Shown piece after piece: positions 1-11,963 of a stretch of 64,000 nucleotides of DNA. Within the stretch, counting starts at the first letter, position 1. The number at the start of each line of letters is the position of its first letter. Below the pieces are notes generated by a model. It saw only the letters and a list, made by a program, of their open reading frames with translations, did not search any database and was not told the origin of the DNA. The translations under genes and the position numbers were made by a program. This DNA comes from Chrysogorgia sp. JL179-B06. Lineage: Eukaryota; Cnidaria; Anthozoa; Scleralcyonacea; Chrysogorgiidae. The stretch covers positions 2,575,001 through 2,639,000 of the forward strand of contig JAYKKM010000054.1 of assembly GCA_035772405.1 (NCBI GenBank), read 5' to 3'.

Positions 1-53
1 CGGGATTATATATTATATATATTGTATATAGAGAACGATAGTCTACAACTAAC

Positions 54-203
54 CTTAAACTCAACTTCGAAACCAGTTGTCTTTGTTGTGGGATCTTTTT
101 CTTTAAGTTTATTTGTTTCGATGCGCAAGTTATGCGCCGCAATTTGTGTGTTACCAGAAAGTATAGATTCCAACAGGGCATCATGGCAGAATACGTACTG
201 TTC
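54..203 (-). CDS. RPTP exon: C-terminal part of phosphatase domain 1
   Basis: The exon reads EQYVFCHDALLES at its start and TTGFEVEFK at its end, matching the helix after the catalytic loop and the start of the linker of a classical tyrosine phosphatase domain. It has 50 whole codons (phase 0/0), an upstream acceptor TTTTAG and a downstream donor GTTAGT. It is the last visible exon; the end of domain 1 and any second phosphatase domain must lie left of base 1. Confidence 0.9.
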
Positions 204-1777
204 CTAAAATAAAATAAAAATATATTACAGCCGAACTCCTATTAAACGACACCTTTGGGACCTCGCCTAGGTGTCCTCTTTTTTTAAATTTATTTTAAAG
301 AACTCCTAAAACGATAAAGAATGGCGTTTGCAGTTCTTTCATATATTATCTCGTTCTTGAGTTATTCAAGGTTGTGTAAAATTACCTTTGATTTCACACA
401 AGGTGTATTCACCATTATGACCATTATTGGAGAAAATTGCTTGAAACTTTGCACATGTATACAGTTCACTAAATTGAATAACCCCACGTCAACTTTATCG
501 CTGCCATAGTAACAGATTAGTCCCCAGACTCCTTTCACCTTTAATAAACTTCTTTACTTTCCTGGCTTTTCTAAAACAATGTTTGACTGTTGACTACTGA
601 AGCATATTTTCAATAGTATTGCAAAACAGAACAGGGCAACTTCAAATCAAGATCTTTGCAGGGCATGGAAGAAAATAGAATTTCTTGTTTCAGGATGAAA
701 GGAGTTTTGGCGACGATAAAGTTGACGTGGGGATATTCGATTTAGTGAACTGTACACTTGTGCAAAGTTTCAAGCAGCATTGTTCAATAGTTTTAAAGAT
801 ATACTACACCTGGTGACGTCATAGGTCATATTACACAACCTTGAATAACTCCAGAACGAGATAAGATATGAAAGAACTACACACACCATTCTTTATCGTT
901 TTGAGAATTTTTGAGTATGCCATTTAAGGAAATGACCGGGATCGCAGATTGGTGTCCGCTTTAATTGTGGTGTGTTAAGAGAGGTTCGACTGTACCATAA
1001 AATATTATATTGAGAAATGGAAGGACAGGAAGGTACAAAAAGGTCACTTCTAAACAAATGGCGCACGTACGTCCAGAATTAATTGCTATATATGCAGTGT
1101 ATATAGTACAATACCGTTATTGCTATATCCTATCTCAAAATTGTTATCTACGAATATTTTAATGATGATGACTAAAACCTAATCGAAACGTAGAAATACA
1201 CTACTCCGAGTTTCTATTGTTGTGTATTTTATCAAAGATTTTCTTTTCTTTCATTTTCACCAAATCTCGGCATTAGCTTGATCACTTATAGTCTAGTGGC
1301 CAAGAAGCTAGTGTTGGGTTTCAAGGCAGTGATGTTTCACCAAAATGGAAACAATTACGACGGAAAATATCATTAGTGAAATTTTGCTCTCCGTATTTAC
1401 GGGAACTTTCAAAATGGCAAATTTCACCCACGACCAGCGAAAACGGAAAACATGACGTCAATGACGAAATGTTTTGCTGGCGGCGAACGAAACGGTGAAG
1501 TGGATGGAAAATGGCATTTAATAGCGAGGGCCGTTTGACGGCACTGAAATCTCTAAATGTTAGATCAACTATACGATACCATGACTATATTTTGAAAGAA
1601 AACTATGAACTACCAGAAAAACAATTGAAAACAAAATAAAGGGTTAAGTTTGTAGTTAATTGCAATAACTGATTGACCAAACTAAACATGACAACACGTA
1701 TAGGCTGAATCATGCATATAAAATATTAAAAAGCCTAAGAAAAAATGTATTATAGAAAGAAATAACATTGTCTTTAC
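204..1777 (-). other. RPTP intron, no further gene seen
   Basis: This is non-coding sequence between two well-supported phosphatase exons. No ORF with recognisable similarity and no clear repeat was found in it. Confidence 0.6.
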
Positions 1778-1913
1778 CTCAGTTTGAACCATGCACATAC
1801 GCCTTGTTCGCAAGTACCTGACGTAGTTATATATGTCGAGAGTTTGCTCAATCTGTATACGAGCAAGCATGCTGTCGATAACAATAAAGGTCCCAGAACG
1901 ACCAACACCGGCG
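1778..1913 (-). CDS. RPTP exon: catalytic P-loop (AGVGRSG)
   Basis: The exon completes a split codon to give the phosphatase signature: the preceding exon ends VVHC plus two bases, and this one begins with [15 protein letters not shown]. Cysteine and arginine of the HC-x5-R loop are both present, so domain 1 is predicted to be active. It continues with [20 protein letters not shown], the usual helix and Q-loop region. Phase is 2 in, 0 out; the donor is GTAAAG. Confidence 0.95.
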
Positions 1914-4434
1914 CTACAAAAACGACATAAAAATGCTTTATATCACATCATCTTAATTTATGACTAAAACTGTTATGTTAGGATTGTTTTACATTCCTAT
2001 GTTAAAGAAAAATCTGTTTCTTCATCATTTCTAGGGCAACATTTACTGGGTTAAATTAAGACTTATTTCGCAACGTTTTCGCAGTATGACGTAACATGAT
2101 AAAAATATTGGAACGCTTTACGGCCGATATTTTATATCTTTTTCGCTAAACTATAAACACGAACCATAAATTAAATATAAATTAAATAAATAATGAACAC
2201 GATATGATATTGACCACCGTTTAAAATGAATCAAGTTGAACCTTTAAAAATCAGACCAAAAACACAAAGAACAATTAATTAGACCCTGAGCCCATAAAAA
2301 TAGAATCGAATCTAACAGTAGATACGACGCAATTAAGTAGATACAGATGTTAACATCATGGATGGTGGAATGGAATTTGAAGAGTCACTGTATTGAACAA
2401 TTATTTTCTTTGCTATTTCTAATTTGGCCGGATAACAACGAACTTTCCAAGCAGTTAACAAACAGTTTCCCATGCAACGCAGCAAGGTGGAATATTGTAC
2501 ATTGTTATATTTTTCCTTGCGTGAGACACGCTTCACATTCCATGGCAAGCCATCTGATTGGCTAAGCCGAGCTAACCGTCGGTTAATGGGGGAAATTCCC
2601 CAACACTAGACACCACTCACCCGAACCCTAAAAGGCACTCTCGTGAGATAAAATGCTTGTGGGTTGCTTGTACATGCGCAGTTAGTTCCAAAAAAGTGAT
2701 CCAAAAAAACATTTCTGCTGCCCGCTAAGGTTGGCGAGCGGGCCATGAAACCTCGTACCCACAGCCATTCGCGTGCTGAGGACTGAAATGGCCCTGGTAC
2801 ACGCTGGGCAAAATGTAATCTGAATGGCTGGTTACCTGTTGTTTAAAAAATGCTCTCATTGGTTGTAACTGAAAAAACTGAGGCTTTCAAACTTGCCAAA
2901 TCTAAACGCCGTTTAATCGGGAGGACTTGCCTATATTTTTTCGACTTTGTTCAGAAACCTTTTTGCGTCTGCTGTGAACATTTGTTTGGATGTATGTTTG
3001 TTTGGATGAATGGATGTATGTATGTTTTCGTCAACTTCGTCGATAAAACATTTATATTATCAAAAAAATCAAAATGGCATCCCTTGCATTTAGTAACAAA
3101 TATATGCTGTACATGTACGTAATATAATAAGAGTCTGTTAATCAAGCTTTCCTTTGATATATAACAACAGCATATTTGATATATAAAACCGCCGGCTAAT
3201 CTTTTCCGTATCAGGGTCAACTTAAGGTCCGCCATTTTGTTTAGCCCGAATGGCCCTGGGTATGAGGTTGTGAGCGGGAAAGTACAACTGGGAAATCAGA
3301 GGGTAACAGTGCAAAGTCCTCCTCGTGCGCACGTGATGAGCGCGCGCCGGGCGAATTACTGTAAAATAGACCTTATGCATAATGACGTATTTAATGACGT
3401 ATATAATTTATCACCTAACAAACCTAAACCACGATTAAGTACTTGAGAACATCAAAAGGCCGATTTCCTTTCAAAATTCTGCCTTGTCCAAGCACGTTTG
3501 CCAAACAATCAATCATAAACGATTGCGTGGGAAAATTTTAAAATTGTTACCACCAAATCCATATATGGCATATCTATAGCGCATGGCATGCATGGCATGC
3601 CTAAACGCATGGCATTTCTATAGTGCCCACCAATCATCAATCGCGATGACGGTGGTCCATTACCGGAAGCCTATTTAAATTGGGTATTGCGTGGATTGAG
3701 ATGTATGTTCAACAAATGGGTTCAAGGAAAAAACAACCCAAGAGGGCAAAGTGACTCCTCCATACCCAACGAAGACGATTGTCGATTGCGGTGATATGTC
3801 TGCAAAGAAACCTACATCATCAGGATAGAAAATAGCAATCCATGAAAAATCTCTAGGAATTCCAAGAAAAGAACTCTAGGAATGGTCGCGAGCTAAAATC
3901 AATCCTTGATCATACTATTAAAGAAGAACGTCCAGAAGCCAGTTTATGAGAGAATACTTCTATAGGATCATTAAATAAGATATGAAGTGTCAAAATGTCA
4001 CCTACATGTAGATATCTATAGTTGATTTTCAGATGTTCCTATATTTGGAACGGCTAAAATATATTTTGTTATTATCATTTACATCTTGTTGGTAGAAACG
4101 TCATCAGCAACCTTTGGGGGTACAAATAGGTGAATATGTTCGCATATTGATAACCTCTGGTGAAATCATGAGATAAGAGTGTCGAAACATTGGGTTGTGA
4201 ATTGTAACTTTTAAAGTTACATTCAATAACTTTTTAAGCCAGAGTAGCGTCAAACTATTTCATATAGGCAACATTAAACTATTTCATATAGGCAACAGCT
4301 CGGACTTTTCTACAGTGACCAAGGTCGAAAACGGTGACCACAAAACGGTAGGGAACCCCCAGGTCTGAACAAAATATATACAAGTGTAACATTATACACG
4401 TGTACATGCAGCTGATTAAACTGGTTCAAATTAC
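1914..4434 (-). other. RPTP intron holding a MITE-like element
   Basis: This 2.5-kb intron contains the TIR-bounded element at 2749-3270 and a dispersed-repeat scrap at about 4140-4240. That scrap shares an end (gaagttacattcaataac-like, then tttaagcc) with sequence at about 26720-26815. Nothing else was recognised. Confidence 0.5.
2749..3270. mobile_element. MITE-like element with AACCTCGTACCCA-type inverted ends
   Basis: The left end AACCTCGTACCCA...GCCATTCG is matched in inverse orientation at the right end (complement AACCTCATACCCA...GCCATTCG), about 520 bp apart. The same terminal motif bounds the element at 28444-28836, so this is a family. There is no coding capacity. Target duplications were not resolved. 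Confidence 0.6.
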
Positions 4435-4589
4435 CTGCAGTGAACGACTAACGGTCCAGAATCGCGAGAACTGTAGGCACGAACACGTCTTTGAAAAGCC
4501 AAAATGGCAGTGGGGTATTCTGGGACTCCGTGATCTGGCCATACTGTAAAGTGAAACTGCTTTATTTCACGTTCTTCTTCAGTTTCATT
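4435..4589 (-). CDS. RPTP exon: WPD loop and start of the HC signature
   Basis: The exon reads [23 protein letters not shown] and ends GPLVVHC plus two bases of the next codon. The WPD loop aspartate, the general acid of classical tyrosine phosphatases, is intact. Phase is 0 in, 2 out. The donor GTAATT follows CTGCAG and the acceptor is TTTTCAG. Confidence 0.95.
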
Positions 4590-5215
4590 CTGAAAATACG
4601 CAGAAGGGATATACATTATAGGCGATAAACACGTTACATTTTATATGCAAAATGACCAAAGAACAAGGTACACAGAAATATTTAAACTCAAATAATTGAA
4701 CACATCTATACGGCCATATAAGCTGCGTCTTCTATTAGCCGAGGGTTATTTTCCGCCATATAAATGGACTTTATGTCTGCGGGATCGGAATTATAAGCCA
4801 GTTAAGAACTCATACGGATAATGTTTATACGGAAAGCTTGGCAAAAGCATTGTTATTGGTCGGGTAGTTCGTGCTTGAGAATGTACCGCGGGCTTTGTAT
4901 AGCATAAAACCCTATGAATACTAATTAGATAAGAAATGAAGAAAAAACTAGGAACATCTTTGTGGAAAACCTCCTCAATCATGAATATAGCATGCATCCC
5001 TCGTTCTCGGGATTTATCTCTTATCTTTTATCTCTTATCTTTTATCTTCTTTACATATAATGGTTGGTTTAGTATGTGCATGATAATTGTAACCTACATT
5101 ACCGCGCTATGTTTGTTAAACTGCAAAAATTTACAACGAAGATATGGAGACTAATTAATACGCGAACAAAGCACCGGAACATAAAATACTTTTCACGAGC
5201 ACATCAACAACTTAC
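4590..5215 (-). other. RPTP intron, nothing recognised
   Basis: This is AT-rich non-coding sequence with a short run of TTATC-type repeats around 5020-5050. No gene was seen. Confidence 0.5.
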
Positions 5216-5332
5216 CATTTTCAAGTAAAATGAACGAATTACATAATCAGCATATTCCTCTCTTCGAGTAGCAGTCACAGTTATCTCTCCATATTCTTCG
5301 GATTCTTCTGGCCAGTATTTATGACACTTTAC
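5216..5332 (-). CDS. RPTP exon: KCxxYWP segment
   Basis: The exon reads VKCHKYWPEESEEYGEITV and then VIRSFYLKM. KC-x2-YWP is a hallmark block of classical tyrosine phosphatase domains between the substrate loop and the WPD loop. It has 39 whole codons, phase 0/0, with donor GTAAGT and acceptor TTTTAG. Confidence 0.95.
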
Positions 5333-5509
5333 CTAAAAGAGGCATTTGAAATCCGCTGTTATTGAATCGTCATTCAATAATATCGTCTAATATCGTCATA
5401 TTATCATATCATAATATCGTCTAATATCGTCATAATAACTAATATCGTCATATTAGTTGCCATCAACCACTTGCTCACATACATAACACAACATAACACA
5501 ACACAACAC

Positions 5510-5872
5510 AACACAACACAACACAGCGGTAAAAATGCACAAGAAACATAATGAAAAAAGCACAGAAAAACACAATGGTAAAAATGTACAGAAAAAACAC
5601 AATGGTAAAAATGCACAGAAAAACATAATGGTAAAAATGTACAGAAAAAACACAATGGTAAAAATGCACAGTGGATGTGGTGTTTTGAGGTTAGCGGTTA
5701 TTTGTTAATGTAGACATCATACATTCATAGCTACGTGTTACCAATGTAGACTGTCTACATTAACTAGGTGGAGACTGGGTTGGAAAAACATAATGGTAAA
5801 ATGCACAGAAAAACACAATGGAAAATGTACAGAAAAACACAATGGTAAAAATGTACAGAAAAACATAATGGT
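5510..5872. repeat. 26-bp minisatellite, first block
   Basis: The block begins with an AACAC run and continues with tandem units of about 26 bp containing acagaaaaacacaatggt and aaaatgc/gtac. It is interrupted by unrelated sequence at about 5673-5785. The unit length is not a multiple of three, so all three frames give related PLCFSVHFYH-like peptides. These are not proteins. Confidence 0.9.
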
Positions 5873-6861
5873 AACGAGAGGTCCGCAAAGCGAACATGTG
5901 GGTACCGCATAATATATCGTTTTGCATGAGCCCGATAATTGTAATTTTATAGGATTTAACGATTATTAAAAGCTATGCAAGAGCGAAGATTTGCCATATT
6001 AAGGAACTATACCAATATAATATGAAAATAAAATAAAACATGACGCCTGTCCAGGCGATTAGTCGGGCTACTGATTTCTGTAATCAGGCACTGAAAGCGT
6101 TGTGCAGCGCTCGTTTAAAGAAGTGGACGAAGAAAAATCAGGAGTCTGCACGCAGGCTAGCCCTCCCGCAATGCAGAACGCCTGACACGCAGACTATTAT
6201 CTGTTCGATTGAAGGTCTTATATAAACTTATATAAAAATCAACGGCAAGGTGTACGAAACATATCTGTTACGAAATTACATCGGTTTAATGGACATAAAA
6301 GCATTTTAAATCATCTGGTAAACGCGGAATAGATCTTGAAGCCATGTCGCCCAACTTTAATCGCTTACGCATTTTCTCATATAACATCTGATCTTCACAT
6401 TTTAAGTAGACGAAACCTACAGCGTTCGATTCGCCAGATTCAAGTGATCATTTCGATATAGAATTGATTTAAATCGGACAAAAAGACAACGTTTCATAAT
6501 GATAAATATTACGGAGTTTCACGAGATAAAATGTCAACACAGCATAAATATAATAATATTTCCCTGTCCTTCGAAAGCTGTCCATTGATCTTTCATCTGT
6601 GTTTCTCTCATCTTGGTGAGAATTTACCTTGCAAATAAACCGCAGAAACATTTCTAAAAGATAAGATTTGGCGAAATTCTCTAGAACCTCGAGGACGTAA
6701 TTCGTATTAAATCGATATTATGGCCCCCCCGATGGTGGCGAACATTGCCGACGATTTCCGAAAAGTCTGAGTTGCGCAGTTGTAATTTCGATGTCGAATC
6801 TCTCAAACCCTCAAACCCTACCTCAACGCCATGACATAGTGGTTACCACTAACGTGGTACC

Positions 6862-7245
6862 CACAAAAATGCACAGAAAAACACAATAGAAAAATGTACA
6901 GAAAAACATCATGGTAAAAATGTACAGAAAAACATAATGGTAAAAATGCACAGAAAACATAATGGTAAAAATGCACAGAAAAACATAATGGTAAAAATGC
7001 ACAGAAAAACATAATGGTAAAAATGTACAGAAAAACATCATGGTAAAAACACACAGAAAACATAATGGTAAAAATGCACAGAAAAACACAATGAAAAAAT
7101 GCACAGAAAAAAAATAATGGAAAAATACACCGAAAAATACAATGAAAAAATTTACAGAAAACAATGGGAAAATGCACAGAAAAATATAATGGAACAAATA
7201 CACACTACACAGATAAACAAAATGGAACAAATGCACAGACAGCGC
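6862..7245. repeat. 26-bp minisatellite, second block
   Basis: This is the same 26-bp unit as at 5510-5872, in about 14 increasingly degenerate copies, lying 1 kb further along in the same intron. Long antisense open frames here are repeat artefacts. Confidence 0.9.
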
Positions 7246-7314
7246 TATGGCACAAATACATAAACAATTACAACATAATTACAACTGTATTTTAAGAATT
7301 AGAATAGCTTAAAC

Positions 7315-7412
7315 CTTGTGCCTTTCTTGAAGATTTGTAAGCATAACAATTGATGAACAATTATTTTCCCAGACCATTCGCCAAAAATCGTTAAATGTTA
7401 AAGCAAGTGGAC
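7315..7412 (-). CDS. RPTP exon: DFWRMVWE segment
   Basis: The exon reads [18 protein letters not shown] and then [14 protein letters not shown], the conserved block after the IATQG-like motif. Phase is 1 in, 0 out; the acceptor is TTTCTAG. The donor is the weak GTTTAAG. Confidence 0.95.
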
Positions 7413-7499
7413 CTAGAAAAATCAACATAATATACATGCATTTTCATCAGTATGTGTTCTTCTGCTCTTAGTTTATCTTGTTTATAAACTATAACATAC

Positions 7500-7536
7500 C
7501 TTGAGATGCAATATAGGTATTAGGAGCGTTATATCC
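7500..7536 (-). CDS. RPTP micro-exon: GYNAPNTYIASQG
   Basis: This 37-nt exon encodes GYNAPNTYIASQ plus one base of glycine. It corresponds to the GYxxPxxYIATQG motif at the centre of classical phosphatase domains, with serine replacing the usual threonine. It has a CTTTCAG acceptor, a GTATGT donor, and phase 0 in, 1 out, fitting both neighbours. Confidence 0.93.
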
Positions 7537-7894
7537 CTGAAAGAATGAATAGTTATTAAATTATTTCTCTGGGTAAAATTAGTAGTGACTTTAAAGAGTT
7601 ATAGTTGTATTAATACATATTGTATTAATACATTTGATATATTGTATTTTTATTAGCTTAATCATTCTTAGATGTATAGATGTTATTCAAAAATGATTTA
7701 ATATTATTTGATGTACATAATAATTGGACCACCTAGCCTCGCTGTCATGCGGATAATTCGAAATAAATTTTACATTACAACGCGGTTAGGGGGCGGCTAA
7801 TTTATATGCTTATAAAATAATATTATATAAGGTTTTATTTTTGAATAAGATCTATAATTAACAATTAGATTATGAGCTCTAAATTTCAATTATG

Positions 7895-8160
7895 TAATAG
7901 TTAACGAGGGCGAAGCACTCGTTAACTATCTCCTCATAGGGATTGAGAACGAATAATCTAATTGTTTTAGTAACTAGGTCCCAAGGACAGTGCAAAGTTT
8001 TATAGTATTATGTATCGAATTAAATAAAACAGTAGCATAATAAAAGGTGATGTACTGTTTAATAAACGAGCAGCAGTGTTTTATCAGATTTAAAACACGA
8101 GGGCGTAGCCCGAGTGTTTTAGATCTGATAAAACACGTGCTGCGAGTTTATTAAACGGCT
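7895..8160. repeat. Two hairpin elements (MITE-like)
   Basis: The first hairpin is centred near 7918 (gttaacgag ... ctcgttaac). A second spans about 8066-8157 (aataaac..gcagcagtgttttatcag ... ctgataaaacacgtgctgc..gtttatt). Part of the first recurs at about 8728-8775 (tattgagaacgaataatc-like), which marks it as a dispersed repeat. Confidence 0.7.
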
Positions 8161-9246
8161 TGAAAAACGACCCATTTGATAAGTTCATTGGCGTAGTAAT
8201 TTTGAAAATCAATGTTGTCTAAGCCGAGAAAATGCAAGATAAAGTTTATGTAAATTAAGATGAAATGTTATCAGATATAAAACCTACGACACGGTAGTGA
8301 TTTCCTTTGTGTTTTCCTCATGAATTATTAATGAGTTTTTTAAAAGTTGGACAGAACATTATGGCAACTATATGGATATATAATTCCCTATGGTTGTTGG
8401 GAACAAACACAAAATCCTAATAAGAGAGTTATTGCCTCAAATTGATGAAAATAAATTAAATAAATTATGAATCCAGACAAGAAAGAAACAATGCTAGTCC
8501 GGTGTTCTCACAACGTTAAAGGAAGCGAAGTCAGAAGACCAAGAAATACAACATTGATTTCATATAATAATAAAAAGCGCCATATAATGGACTACTTAAT
8601 AACCTCGACTGTTCGATACCAAACCTTGGCCGCTATTGCTCGGGCACTACAGCAAGATCTTTGTTAGATATTTTACCATAAAGACCTCACTCTTGGTCAT
8701 TAAGTAGTTAGTATTAACATTATCGTGAACTATCGCCTCATAGAAATTGAGAACGAATAATCTAATTGTTTCAGTAAAAACTAACTTATGTTCGTTATTT
8801 CTTCAACATTATTTCGAAGTTGTTTTTTGAGAAAACCTCATCCTTATCACATCACACGTCGCTACTCGATAGATAGCGAATACCGTAGCCAATCAGATTG
8901 CAGCATTTGCATTAAACTACTAGTAAGTTTCTACTAATATATAAATAATAAACTCAAGTTTGTTTTTTTGGAACTGAATTGCTTACACTACTCTAGAATA
9001 TGCCTTTTTTAAGGTTCTTCCAATCGAGTCTTGGGTAATTGTGCCGAAAGAAACCTAATTTCTTTGACATCAGAATCCATTGCCTTGTACTGTACAACGG
9101 GCTCACTGTACTTTTTTCACTTCACTTTTTCACTCACTTTGTTTAAAATATATATATAAATATATATCACTTTATCTACAATTTATTACGCTCTGCAAAT
9201 TAATGCATTGAGCACTCTACCGACAGTATAAACTCAATTCACCAGA

Positions 9247-9438
<192 letters not shown>

Positions 9439-9537
9439 AAGAAGAATATGTAACAAAGTCACACAGTTGGCAAAAGGTTTTAGAGCGCTCAATACCATTA
9501 TAGGTAGAGCGAATATTTAGTGAAAAGTGAAAAAGCT

Positions 9538-9580
9538 GTCGCTACTCGAGTTTCACGCTTATACGCGATCGTCAGGCAAC
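9538..9580 (-). ncRNA. Hammerhead ribozyme, downstream junction of the complete PLE unit
   Basis: On the minus strand the parts appear in this order: GTTGC (stem I), CTGACGA (core), U, CGC-GTATAA-GCG (stem II), U, GAA, ACTC/GAGT (stem III without a loop), A (cleavage after this base, between 9543 and 9542), GCGAC (stem I partner). GTTGC and GCGAC pair over 5 bp with one G-U. All invariant core bases are present. The self-complementary 8-mer in stem III suggests activity as a dimer or in tandem RNA. Hammerheads in PLE terminal repeats are established. Activity here is inferred. Confidence 0.8.
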
Positions 9581-9583
9581 TGA

Positions 9584-9613
9584 CAGACTCGATCTAGTTA
9601 AACTCTATTTACA
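9584..9613. other. 30-bp junction block, orientation 1
   Basis: Thirty bases between the tripletted flanks ..caactga and tgatgaaa.. are the exact reverse complement of the block at 11964-11993, while the sequence on both sides is identical in the two units. Confidence 0.9.
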
Positions 9614-11878
9614 TGATGAAACGAGGTGTCGTGTTACGTGTCTGCATTTACTAAAAAGTTCAGAGCGTCTGTTCAGTAGTTCGTGTTTCCGGTCCTTCAG
9701 TAGGATTAGTTTTTCTTCCAAGCACAAGTTACACCTTCGTGAGCCGATTTTGTAGGCGGGAATTTTCTTTCTTAGCGACCAATTTATCTTGAACGCGCGC
9801 TTAGAATCACTCAATTTCCAAATATACTTTGACAGTTCCGTTTCATCGGCGTATTTTCTGTGTGAAAACGACTTTGTGTGGTTTCGGTATCTGCTCTTGA
9901 ATGGACCGCCCGTTACGCCTACGTACGATTTCGTCTTGTTGTTGTCAACTGTGGTAACATCAGCTTGGTAGACCACGCTTTCTGACAGGCATTTCTTCTC
10001 GATTGGGCATTCGTCTGGTCGTCTGCAGTTGCATTCGTTTGTGTTTTGAGTGTTCGTTTGTTGTTTAGTGTGTTGGTTGAGTATTTTGTTGTTATGTTGG
10101 GAAATAAAAGATTTCATGTTAGGTAGGCAGCTGTAACTGACTCGTACAGTATGTCGGTTGAATATGCTATATAGTTTGTTGGAAGGGGGGAAATGTTTGT
10201 CAAGTAGTGATAGAAAGTCTCGCCCTATGTTCGTTTGAACGTTCTTACTAAAAGGTGGGTTATACCAAATAGCGTTGCGTTGTCTGTTCCGTTTTCGTTG
10301 TTGATTATTGTTAGGGTAGTCGTTTCCGTTCTGCGCGGGTGGTTCGTATGTGAGATTTGTGTCAAAATTGCTGTGTTTTAAGGCGTCGTTGTAGAGCGGT
10401 GCGGCAGCGTCGAATGTTCGTTTGTCGCATGAGAGTTTGTTGATGCGTTTGTTGATTGATAATGGTAGTTGGCGTAGTATGGAGGGAGGGTGGTTAGATA
10501 GTCGGTTAACGTAAAGTGGTTCGTCGTTAGGTTTTCTAAATGGTTTGTACGTACCGTCAGTTAGGTCAAACGTTATGTCAAGGAAATTCACGCGTTTCAG
10601 GTTAGCATCGGCCGTGATTTTTAGGCCGAAATTTGCGAAGATTTGGATCAGATCTTTGCGCGCCTTGTCAGCTAATCTTCCGGAGGTGGTGGTGATAGCT
10701 GCTAGGCCGTCGTCTCGGTATAATCCAATTTGGTTTCCAAATCGGTTCTCGAGCGTGCTGAGGAAAAATAGGCCAACTAGTTCACATATTTCGGCGCCGT
10801 CATAGCTGCCCATGGTTACGTCAAAAAAGTTGAGCGAGTTTTGTTTTGTCCATGCTTTGCCGTTGTTAAAAAGGAGGGATTTTCTTGCATGTTTGATGAT
10901 TTTGATGTCGTTTTCGGAAATGGTGGTGAATTGCTTAGACCAATTGATGGCGTCATCTAGTAATTGCTCGGAAATGGATGGATAAAAATTTACGATGTCG
11001 AACGATAAAAACGTGTGTCTATTCTTGTTGGGTATATTGGTAAACCACGATATCGTATCGTCGGAGTTGCGCCACTGGTTGCTTCGGGTTTCGTTACGGA
11101 TATCGGTGTTGATACGGTCAAGAATGGACTTGCTGACCTTTCCGAGATTACTCTTGGCAGGGTTGATAAGTCGGCATTGCGGATGGTTCTCGAAATTGTC
11201 CTTGTGGTCTTTAAGGGATATGAAGGCTTTCGATTGCGCCATAGTCTCTATACGGTTGCTTATCTTTAATCCGTCGGCTATTTGTTTCAGTTCATCGTTG
11301 ATACTATTCATGCTATTCTCCTCTGCCAATTTATAGGTTTTTGTTACGTTTTCCGTCAGTAACTTGATGTATGTAGGCGCGTCCATCTCGTACATATTTC
11401 TCGTTTTGTCCGCGCGGACGAAGAGGTTGTTTGATGATGTGATCTTCCGTTTATCGTCATCTAGAGATTTGCTAAACTCGTCGTTGCCGTCTCGGAATTG
11501 GGTGTTAGAGATCATCTTAATAACGTCGTCTTCAAAGCCTTTCAACTCTGGTACGTGTGGCGGGCTTCGCGTGGACTTTAAGCCATACATATTCGTTTTC
11601 TGTGCGTCTTTGCTGTCACCGTGTAGGAAGAAGTGTGCTTTCCATCGCATGCGGTGGATAACACTCTCAGTTTTGTCGATTATGTTGCGTCGGTATTCAT
11701 CATGAGTTGGTAGACCAATGTTCTTTAGAGAATAATTAAATCGGATCTGCTGCATTTTCACCGTGTGAGTTCCAAGCCAATAAGAGCGCTCAACTAAGGT
11801 TAGGAGCGAGATTATACCAAGAAGAATATGTAACAAAGTCACACAGTTGGCAAAAGGTTTTAGAGCGCTCAATACCAT
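9605..11878 (-). CDS. Penelope-like reverse transcriptase with GIY-YIG endonuclease
   Basis: This intact 757-aa ORF starts with a hydrophobic N-terminus (residues 10-30). The RT domain has motif A FLSFDIVNFYPSIS (Asp294) and the catalytic box LYRDDGLA (Asp389, Asp390). A Cys-rich linker follows (ECNC..DECP..KKC, about 615-630). The GIY-YIG-type endonuclease is seen as SVVYQADV (634-641), SYVGVTGG (651-658) and SRYRNH. It ends in the LLNRRSELFSKCRH block usual at PLE C-termini. It copies element RNA and nicks target DNA. The absence of any frame break implies recent activity. The last residues (SSCK) differ from the neighbouring copy only because of the inverted 30-bp block. Confidence 0.93.
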   Translation of the reverse strand: MVLSALKPFANCVTLLHILLGIISLLTLVERSYWLGTHTVKMQQIRFNYSLKNIGLPTHDEYRRNIIDKTESVIHRMRWKAHFFLHGDSKDAQKTNMYGLKSTRSPPHVPELKGFEDDVIKMISNTQFRDGNDEFSKSLDDDKRKITSSNNLFVRADKTRNMYEMDAPTYIKLLTENVTKTYKLAEENSMNSINDELKQIADGLKISNRIETMAQSKAFISLKDHKDNFENHPQCRLINPAKSNLGKVSKSILDRINTDIRNETRSNQWRNSDDTISWFTNIPNKNRHTFLSFDIVNFYPSISEQLLDDAINWSKQFTTISENDIKIIKHARKSLLFNNGKAWTKQNSLNFFDVTMGSYDGAEICELVGLFFLSTLENRFGNQIGLYRDDGLAAITTTSGRLADKARKDLIQIFANFGLKITADANLKRVNFLDITFDLTDGTYKPFRKPNDEPLYVNRLSNHPPSILRQLPLSINKRINKLSCDKRTFDAAAPLYNDALKHSNFDTNLTYEPPAQNGNDYPNNNQQRKRNRQRNAIWYNPPFSKNVQTNIGRDFLSLLDKHFPPSNKLYSIFNRHTVRVSYSCLPNMKSFISQHNNKILNQHTKQQTNTQNTNECNCRRPDECPIEKKCLSESVVYQADVTTVDNNKTKSYVGVTGGPFKSRYRNHTKSFSHRKYADETELSKYIWKLSDSKRAFKINWSLRKKIPAYKIGSRRCNLCLEEKLILLKDRKHELLNRRSELFSKCRHVTRHLVSSCK

Positions 11879-11917
11879 TATAGGTAGAGCGAATATTTAG
11901 TGAAAAGTGAAAAAGCT

Positions 11918-11960
11918 GTCGCTACTCGAGTTTCACGCTTATACGCGATCGTCAGGCAAC
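11918..11960 (-). ncRNA. Hammerhead ribozyme between the two PLE units
   Basis: This is identical in sequence to the copy at 9538-9580 and placed exactly 2380 bp away, at the junction between the two ORF copies. A transcript crossing both would carry two ribozymes and could release a unit-length RNA of 2380 nt. Predicted cleavage is between 11923 and 11922. Confidence 0.8.
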
Positions 11961-11963
11961 TGA

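Noticed and set aside
6818..7236. 119- and 137-aa minus-strand open frames
   Set aside because: Produced by the 26-bp satellite; Cys/Phe/His-rich peptide recurs in all three frames.
10545..11705. Plus-strand ORFs of 84-113 aa within the PLE
   Set aside because: Antisense shadows of the RT ORF; identical shadows occur in the second copy.
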